DNA of 64,000 bases. It comes from Poa pratensis. Its lineage: Eukaryota; Streptophyta; Magnoliopsida; Poales; Poaceae. Below the pieces are notes generated by a model. The model worked only from the letters and a program-made list of their open reading frames with translations. It was not told where the DNA came from and made no database searches. Of this stretch, positions 56,736 through 64,000 are shown in pieces. The stretch covers positions 45,962,030 through 46,026,029 of the forward strand of contig CAMZMU010000062.1 in NCBI GenBank assembly GCA_947311845.1. The letters run 5' to 3'. The first letter of the stretch is position 1. The number at the start of each line of letters is the position of its first letter. Both the position numbers and the translations under genes were made by a program.

Positions 56736-57236
56736 TGAAGCAGCACAAGGCTGTGGAGGAACAGCTCCACCTTGCTGCTACAACGTGGACAGCACAAATG
56801 TTGAAGGAACCACTTCAACGTGCTGCGCTAGATATCGCTCTAGAGGCGTGGGCTGCCAAGAGTTCAATCCAAACTCTTTAACACACAAGATCTAATCCAA
56901 GATCTTTAGGACAGAACACAAGTTCTTATTATTGATAGGTAGAGTGTACATAGGCTGGTTACATATGTAGAGGTGAGGACCTCTATTTATAGGCTCCATG
57001 AGCTTCACTACTTAGCTCTACTTAAAGCTAGAAGGTTCTAGAGTACACTACTTAAAGCTAGGAAAGCAAATACAAACAACCTAGTTACTACTCATGGCTG
57101 GAACACTCTAGAAACCACTACACAACGTATGGCTATAGTGCCAAATTATGTAGAATATAGTAGAAGTGTGTAGAAGCCATAATGAATTTGACTCCAACTT
57201 TATTTTTATTTTTAGTTTCTCTACTGTCCCTCATCA
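56736..57236 (-). repeat. 5' LTR of the gypsy element
   Basis: 501 bp, adjoining the tRNA-Met-type primer-binding site. It would hold the promoter for minus-strand transcription; TATTTATAGGC-like sequence (CTATTTATAGG at about 56980, plus strand) may contribute to the promoter or termination region. Confidence 0.95.
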
Positions 57237-57419
57237 AGTTCCGTGTTGACCAACGAGCGAGTTCAGTTCCGACATAACGTTACATTATTTTAAGTTCCAC
57301 GCAGTTGTTTACAGGGTTCGCTGCATGGATGACTAATTACAACACTGCCCAGAGTGACAAGGCCAACTTGGCGTTCCAAGGATGCCATCTTACTTATTCC
57401 TAGAATTGTGGACCGTCGT

Positions 57420-60400
57420 CTACAGAGCAGATTGGAACAACATCTCAGCCAACTCCTACATAGGGAAGTGGGCAAGAAAAGGTTAGGAACAATCATCACT
57501 CCAAACTTTGTGTTGTGCTGCGAAGTCGAGATTTCTAGATTTCTCGTTCCATTTACCTGTTTGCCAGATGGAACAGTTGGTTCACCCCACTCCAAGACCT
57601 TCTTTTCTAGTGTCTCAAAGTCTCCTTTCCCAGCCTATTTGAAACCATAACAAGTGTTACAATGCCAGTTCAATCCCTTCAAGAGAAAGAAAAAAACTCC
57701 AAACTTGCTAAATTTTGTACCTCGATCATGGCGCCGATCTCACTATCGAAGCTCTGGTAGCGCTTACGGACAAGCTCGTCCAGGGAACCATCCTTTCATC
57801 AGAAAACACAACTTCCGTTTAGGTAACATGCATACGCAAAATTTTAGCAGGTCATACTGTTTCCAGTTACCTCCATCAGCTTGGCAACATTGCGGAGGCC
57901 ACGAGCCATGGTGTCCATCCCCGATATATGAGCAATAAACATGTCCTCGACGTCAATACTCTCCCTCCGCCTGTCACCATGAAAAACAATTCCATGTCAG
58001 CCGAGTTTCCATTGAACCAAAGCTCAAATCACAGAGCACCAATGATACTGGGAAGTGGGAACTAACAATTTCGCGTCGAAATTGAAGCCACCAGGTGCAA
58101 GCCCACCCTGCAGTCACCATATCAACACAAAGCAACTTATGAGTGTTGTCATGTTTACCTGAATTAGATGCTAACCAGACATGGTGGTGTTTAAGTAACA
58201 CTTGATTAAGAAATAAAGGAAATGATTAATTCCACTCACATTCTTAACTACACTTGACATAACCAAAGTAGCCTCCGAAATATCCGTAAGGAACTCATCT
58301 GTGTCCCAACCTGCCCATATGTAAGAATTGAAAGTTAGTAAGCGTGTAAGAAGTATTTGGACGAGTTACATAGCAACTTTATGAAATAGACACACATACC
58401 AACTTGTGGATCGCCAGTGTTTGCATCAATGTTTCCAAGAATGTCGTTAATGCGTGCAGTCTCAAGCTCATGATGACAGCTGCAGGACACAAGTTTTAGA
58501 TGCAGTTATGATACTAGTCTTTCGACTAAGATATTATGATTGGATTTAGGCAAGCAAGAAACTAACCTATGCCCAGACAGAGTAGCATGGTTGCACTCAA
58601 CATTTATCTTGAATTCTCCTGTATCACCATTAAAGAGAAGGTCACTTTAAGATGACTCGCAGGAAAGGTGGTTAAGATGCACATAAGCTTTGTAGACATA
58701 AAATTACTACAAATATAGAAATTAACATACCAAAAACAGGAATGGCGGAACTAAATGATTTTTTTTAATACATTCCAAAGATTACCTGTGAGACCATACT
58801 TCTGTAGGAAAGAGAATGTAGTTGCAACATCCCAGTCATACCTGCCAGCGAAAAACAAAAAGTTAGTGTTTGCACTCCCATGAACATATTCCTGATATAA
58901 TTTTTCCAAATGATAAACATACTGATGCTTTGTTGGTTCTTGCGGTTTAGGCTCTATCAACAATATTCCTGGAAAAAAGAGATTCAGACACTCAATGCTA
59001 ACTTAATCTTAAATTATAATAAATCGTAATAACTGGACTAGTTAGTGCCAAATTTGGGAGATGTGAACAGGAAGATCATATATAGCACTGTGAAACAATT
59101 ACCATTAAAGCCGATCTTCTTCTTGTGGTCAACAGCAGCTTGAAGAAAGTTAGCCTGGACAGCAGGAAACAAATTGTAAGTCGAGAAAGATTGTACATCT
59201 ACACAAACAGTTTATGCTATAAACTACAAAAAGTAGAAATACAAACAAAAATCAGCAAAATATGTCTGACACATACCAAATGTTCAAGTTCCCTCTTCAT
59301 ATCGGTATTGAGAAGAGTCTGGTAACCCTCTCTTCCACCCCAGAATACATAGTTTTCACCGCCCAGGTAGTGAGTAACCTGTGAGGGGATACAAGTCAAG
59401 TTAACAATTAACCATCAGGAAGACTTCCGATGATATTCAGAGGCAACTCACCTCCAAAGCTTTCTTCACTTGAGCAGCCGCATAAGCATACACTTTAACC
59501 TCCGGGCTTCATCATATATGAAGACCTCTCTTAATTTCAAGTCGTACCTCAAATTCAGAATGCGATGATTAGTACCTACCTAGTAGCAGCTCCGTGCATG
59601 TAACGTGGATGCATGAAAAGCTGTGCAGTCCCCCACAGTGGCTTTATATTGGTCTTATCCTACATGAAGTTCAGAGTATTTGAAGAAACAGCATAACGAA
59701 ATGCACCGCAGTAGACCTAAATGTTGAAACATTTTAAGGTTGTAGAGATGTAACCTGAAGTTGTTTTGCCAGCTCAACTATCTCATCCAAGTTAGCATTT
59801 GTTTCCTGCAATGTGAACAAAAGGACTCTTAGGAAAATGCTGAGAATACTGACCTTCCATGCTAGGGCTTAGGAGCCAAGGTAGTTACATTACAGTTGAA
59901 ATATATTACAGTGGCATACTGAGATGCCATTATTAAACAGAAGGCATCTACTGGAATAAAGATCATCCTGAAGTATATAAAACTTTTTGGTGTTGCTTGT
60001 AAATTATGATCAGTCCAGAACTCCAGATATATCATGTACTTATAGCTCTCGCTGTACCAAGTTGGATATGTATAATTAAATACTAAATAGTGATCCAGAA
60101 TAAGTGTTGTTCTAGTCAGGGTAAGTCTAAACTAGTTGTACGACATCAGAAATCAGAAATCATATTCCTTGCGCTAAAAACATAGTCACATACTCCTATT
60201 AAAAATCATAATCGTAATCCAATAACGGCCACTACCAATCTCAATCGACTAATTCAGGGTTGCAACCTGCAACTTCAGGATGATTTCCAGGATAGCAAGA
60301 CCAGTCTGATAAGATCATACCGCGAGTGTTTTGCCATCAGGGCAATGTCCCTGTCATGGAAGCACCACCTGTTAACTCCAAGCTTCTCCATGAACTCGAA

Positions 60401-61167
60401 GTGAGCTTTCACTGAAGCAGAAATACAAACATAAGTTGTTGATTCCAGCAAATGTGCAATTTCATAACGCACTGGACCTAAACAGAAGATCAAGTGATTA
60501 TCATACTTCTTCTCTTAGCCATGGCCAAGGAATTTGTGCCATCTTCCCAAGGCCAACTCTTTGTAGGTGCACCAAAAGGGTCTCCTCCAGTACCACGGAA
60601 TGTGTGCCAAAATGCAACGCTGAACCGCAACCAATCCTACATCATGCAAATAAATAATATGACCTGACTGTAGCACATAACGCATGTAAAAGTAAATTTA
60701 AAAGGGTCTACCAAAATCATACTTTCATTTTCTTGCCAAGAATCACTTCCTCCGCGTTATACCACTTGTAAGAAAGAGGTTTCTTGCTGGCTGGGCCCTG
60801 CAGTGCAATTGTTGATGTTTTTAACTCACAGGAATCCGCTAACAGCACATGATGTATGCAAGATGAAGGGTCTGAACTTCCATGGCCTCACCTCATACTT
60901 GATCTTGGAAATGCCGGGGAAGAACTCGCCCTCCCAATCATCAGAAGCGGCATCCCCGCACTTTGCATCGAGGTCAGCTGGGCAAGTCTCCTGCGCAGCG
61001 ATCTGAAAGAAGTAACAAAATCAGAGCCAGGATCACATTGCTTATAAATCCAGTTACCATGGACGTCATTCAGACTTTCAAAGACAATAAGAGCCATCGC
61101 TTACCGCAGCATACAGGCACAAAGATGACGCTACCACCAGCAAGACTAAGAGCTTTGCGCGCTTCAT
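57420..61167 (-). CDS. Xylose isomerase (frameshifted in exon 5)
   Basis: Interconverts D-xylose and D-xylulose; a metal-dependent TIM-barrel enzyme that in plants carries an N-terminal signal sequence. Exons read down from 61167-61105, 61002-60892, 60797-60723, 60636-60507, 60411-60321, 59805-59755, 59659-59580, 59506-59452, 59378-59277, 59154-59103, 58968-58923, 58841-58786, 58618-58567, 58479-58400, 58310-58240, 58107-58067, 57970-57871, 57792-57721, 57634-57557 and 57455-57420. Motifs are the hydrophobic leader [29 protein letters not shown] with catalytic His/Asp, [13 protein letters not shown], the metal-binding [21 protein letters not shown], and the C-terminus FQSAL. All 20 exons fit in phase except exon 5, which is one base short: GACATTGCCCTGATGG where a fourth C is expected. 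That would destroy the protein from about residue 145. Repaired, it would be 480 residues, the normal plant length. Confidence 0.93.
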
Positions 61168-62046
61168 ACTGAATGGTCTCTGCAAGGCCAACAGCAAAAA
61201 ACACATCGGCTAGTCATATGATGATCCAACTCTCTAGGTCAAGAAGGTGAATTTTTTTATCGGCGGGTCCTCAACACCAGTTTGTATCAGTCAGAACACG
61301 CTGGACCTACGGTAGGGGGGCTCAACTGAAACCCCAATTATTGTACGAAAATGAACCGATTTCAGTACTAATATTCCACCCGCAGCTAAGATATCCGCGA
61401 CAAGCTAGACGGATAGATGTGGAACAAATAAAAGAAACTCGGACGGGATTTGATGACAGCGAAGGGATGAGGATGCTGACGGGGGATCTGCACCTAGAGC
61501 TCACCGCGACGGCTAGGGAGGGAGTGGAAGCCAAGGAAGAGGTGGAACTGTGGAAGGGGAGAGGCGGAGAAGGAGGAGCTCACCGCGGCGGCCGCCGGAG
61601 AAGAGGGTAACCAGCTCCGCGATCCGCGTGGGGGTTAAGCGGCCTGGATAGGGATTAGGGAGACTGAAATTTTTCTTCAGGCTCTCGTGTGCAGTGTCAG
61701 ACCCAGTGACTCTCCGGTTCGATATATAGTCCAGTGAAAGGTGACGTCATAAATCCGGATGTTATCCGGAATGGCACTCTATTATTAGAGGATATGTAAT
61801 ATTTATCCAAGGAGTACCCATCATACCAAACTTGCGTGTACCTCGGGGCTCTACGTCTATGGGGGGGCTATTATTTATTTATTATTAGAGTTTATTTTTC
61901 GTTGTATAGTTTCTTTCTTGTTTCACTTTTTTCGGTTTGGTGATTCCATGGTACGCATCAGCTTGGAGCCGAGATAAGGATGAGACGTATCACGTATGGT
62001 TTTCAGAACGGGTTCATTGCCTAAGAAAGATGCTCCTAGCCTCCTA
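61168..62046. other. Xylose isomerase upstream region
   Basis: Holds the 5' leader and probable promoter. A GC-rich purine-heavy patch (61480-61620) could be a non-coding first exon or its flank. From about 61,740 the DNA is AT-rich with no feature. Confidence 0.4.
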
Positions 62047-62169
62047 CTCCCTCCGATCCAAATTACTTGACTTGGGTTTGTCCAAATACGGATGTATCTA
62101 GACACTAAACAAGTATAGATACATCCATTCTTGTACAAACACAAGTCAAGTAATTTGGAACGGAGGGAG
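62047..62169. mobile_element. Stowaway-type MITE
   Basis: Starts CTCCCTCCGATCCAAATTAC and ends GTAATTTGGAACGGAGGGAG with TA on both sides. The inner arms (GGATGTATCTAGACA / AGATACATCC) pair as well. Confidence 0.9.
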
Positions 62170-62288
62170 TACTAACTACCCTAGCGGTACCTAGAGTGTG
62201 ATGTTTTACCAAGAAAGGAAAAGACGAACGTGTTCGTACTTGAATATCGTCGAGTTATTGGCACATTCCATTTTTCCTAAGAAAATAA

Positions 62289-63600
62289 TCTATACCTATA
62301 TATATATATATAATATAATAATAAAAGTATTAAGACTTCTTTTCGTACGTCGTTGAAAATACCCCTAAAGTTGGCTAAAATTACCCACCACTGCCACCCA
62401 TAAGTCATGTACCGATTCGTTTTTACGTTCCCTGTCTCCCCGTCAAACTTTCCTCGCCCAGCTGAAATTCGTTCTGGCCCAGCCATCTTTTCCCGGCCTA
62501 CAGCTCGTGGAGCTTTTCCCGTCGCCGATTTCCTGTCGCGAATCACTTCGCCGCCGCACAGCCTTGAAACCATAAGACCCCAGCCCCTCCCCCACTCGCT
62601 CGTCCCCTTCCTCTCTCGCTCTCCTGTCGCCGTACGCACGGCCGAAGCTACGGCCGCCGTCGCCGACGCGAACCACCGCCGTTTCCAGCCGCCCTGGACA
62701 AATCGAAGTGGACAAAAAGAACCGCGTCGTCCTCCTCTACCTCCTCGCCGAGTAGCATGTGCCGGGAGGCTCGGAAACGTCCACACGGGAGTGGTCTTCT
62801 CCGTGGCCGGCCGCCGGTCGCCGCGTGCGAGTGCGACGTGGAGGTGGACGTCGAGACGGAGAGGTGCGTACAGCTGGGGCGCACTTGGGAGCGGAGCAAG
62901 GCGAAGCAAGATCGGGGGGCGGCTCGAGCTTGGCGGCTGGATCGCGGAAAGTAACAGGGGCGACGTCGTTCGAGGTGGCGGCGAGCGAGGTCACGACGCG
63001 TAAGGAGGCGAGCACGCGGGAGCATCCTGGCGGCGGCGCGCGCAGGCACGAGAGGAGGAGGGGCCGTTGGCCGAGCCAGAGCTAGCAGCGGCAGGCCCGT
63101 CCCCCGGTCACGCCGCCTACGCCATGCACTCTGCTACCTGCTCCTGCCGTCAGCGCAACTCGCTTCAGGCCTCTGGCTCAAGGCCTCCCACCCCGGACAC
63201 CAAAAGGTTCCCCTGCCTATCGCCTTCCCTTGCCGGCGCGAGGTCTGTGCACATAATTCGGGCGACCGGCGTGCGGTCTCCTCCCCTAATTCCGGTGACA
63301 ATGGCGACGGAGGCTGCTCCAGGTGAAGCTCGAGGAGGAGCCGATTTGCTTGTTCATTTAATTTTTTCTGATCCGATTTGCCTCTTCCGTGCCCCGCTTC
63401 GGATGGTCATCGCCGGCGGCATCAAGAGCTGGGCTGCAGAAATTGCCGTGATTTGGGAGGAGGCAACTACCGAGCGGCGAGCAGCGCCAACGAACCACTG
63501 ACGGGCTAACAGCAGAGCAGAGCAGAGCTAGCAGCAACATCCTCGTGAAGAAATGGGCTTCCCTTTAGTTGAATATACGGAGCAAGCTAGAGCACATAAA
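62289..63600 (+). mobile_element. Possible Helitron 5' end and GC-rich body
   Basis: TCTATACCTATATATATATA begins after an A, followed by an AATAATAAAAG stretch as in the Helitron at 17,893. The following 1.2 kb is GC-rich with many overlapping open frames but no recognisable family. No 3' hairpin with CTAG was found before the window ends, so the element is unproven and its right border arbitrary. Confidence 0.4.
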
Positions 63601-64000
63601 AAACCGAGCAAACTTTCGAGCTAGCGCACTTTTTAAGTACACGGCTTGATTCCCAAGCTCACTGTTGCAGCACGGAATTTAACACAAAATGGATTAGGGA
63701 CCTGAGAGCTGTTTGGTTAATTCCTAACTCATGTTTTGTTCATACCTCCATTTTTTTGCTATTTTGACTCCCGTACAAGTGGAAATGTTTGGACTTTTTT
63801 ATCTTTGCACAGAATGGAAATAATTACCACAACAAGTGGTAATTAGAGAAGGTGGAACAAACCAAATATTTCTGTCTTTTGATAAGGAACTGTGATGATG
63901 TAATCCTTATGGTTTCCTACCTGCGGTCTAGATGCGGTTTGGACTCAACGCAAGGCTACTTCCATTTGGCTCGGGACAAGCTGCTTATGTCCGTTTCTTA
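63601..64000. other. Unassigned intergenic DNA
   Basis: Contains GAGAGCTGTTTGGTTAATTCC, a phrase common near the ends of grass Harbinger/hAT-type MITEs, but no second end is in the window. No gene. Confidence 0.3.

Larger units (their letters stand above)
51785..57241 (-). mobile_element. Ty3/gypsy LTR retrotransposon, complete but coding-defective
   Basis: Two 501-bp LTRs (51790-52290 and 56736-57236) are bounded by the 5-bp target duplication AGTTC (51785-51789, 57237-57241). On the minus strand the LTR runs TGATGAGG...GCTGCTTCA. A primer-binding site matching TGGTATCAGAGCC lies at 56721-56733 beside the 5' LTR, and a purine tract AGGGGAGGA lies at 52291-52299 beside the 3' LTR. I count about three differences between the LTRs, so insertion is recent. 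The internal region codes gag, protease, reverse transcriptase, RNase H and integrase in that order (Ty3/gypsy order), but in several shifted frames. No chromodomain is evident. The insertion separates the convergent 3' ends of REV3 and xylose isomerase. Confidence 0.97.

Noticed and set aside
62277..63540. Open frames of up to 210 codons on both strands
   Set aside because: GC-rich block with no conserved motif, no splice pattern and no consistent frame.
1..64000. CRISPR arrays, bacterial operons, phage or rRNA/tRNA genes
   Set aside because: None seen. The gene structure is that of a plant nuclear genome, and no cloverleaf or array pattern was noticed.

Overview
The window is nuclear DNA of a grass, most likely a Pooideae/Triticeae species. 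The evidence is plant-type split genes with GT-AG introns, Stowaway MITEs ending in CTCCCTCCG, an Au-type SINE, Helitrons with the CCCGTTGCAACGCACGGG hairpin, and plant gypsy, copia, L1 and RTE retroelements. There is no bacterial or viral signal. All gene models come from exon-by-exon reading with phase checks; no database was searched.

Layout. 1-462: 5' part of a copia-type element (minus strand) cutting into a class 3 lipase gene, whose last four exons lie at 549-1564 (+). 2555-6305 (-): complete five-exon receptor-like cytoplasmic kinase (RLCK VII, PBL27/CDL1 type). 6.4-15.3 kb: intergenic DNA with an old ~1 kb segmental duplication. One copy received a Stowaway and an Au SINE, the other a 5'-truncated L1 LINE with a 17-bp target duplication. 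15.3-21.9 kb (+): truncated, decayed tandem copy of REV3 exons 2-11, itself carrying a 2.2 kb Helitron and Stowaway elements. 22.2-32.3 kb: a Mutator-like foldback MITE, the 3' exons of an unrecognised gene (-), a second foldback element, an inverted-repeat gag relic, an RTE LINE tail, Helitron termini with captured exons, and a GC-rich repeat. 32.4-35.5 kb: PIF/Harbinger transposase inside a nested repeat structure. 36.5-38 kb: an orphan plastid-targeted first exon (-) and a 928-bp hAT-type element.

38,031-51,236 (+): full-length REV3, catalytic subunit of DNA polymerase zeta (translesion synthesis), 23 exons. All phases fit except exon 21, where about 28 bp are missing just after polymerase motif C. 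51,790-57,236 (-): a Ty3/gypsy element with two 501-bp LTRs and AGTTC target duplications, between the convergent 3' ends of REV3 and xylose isomerase. 57,420-61,167 (-): 20-exon xylose isomerase gene with a 1-bp deletion in exon 5. 61.2-64 kb: promoter side, a Stowaway element and a GC-rich block possibly starting with a Helitron 5' end.

The host genes are unrelated in function: lipid hydrolysis, kinase signalling, DNA damage tolerance and sugar isomerisation. The most informative feature is that at least five insertions have an intact, uninserted paralogous copy elsewhere in the same window, so their exact boundaries can be read directly. Two neighbouring conserved genes, REV3 and xylose isomerase, each carry one frameshifting deletion.
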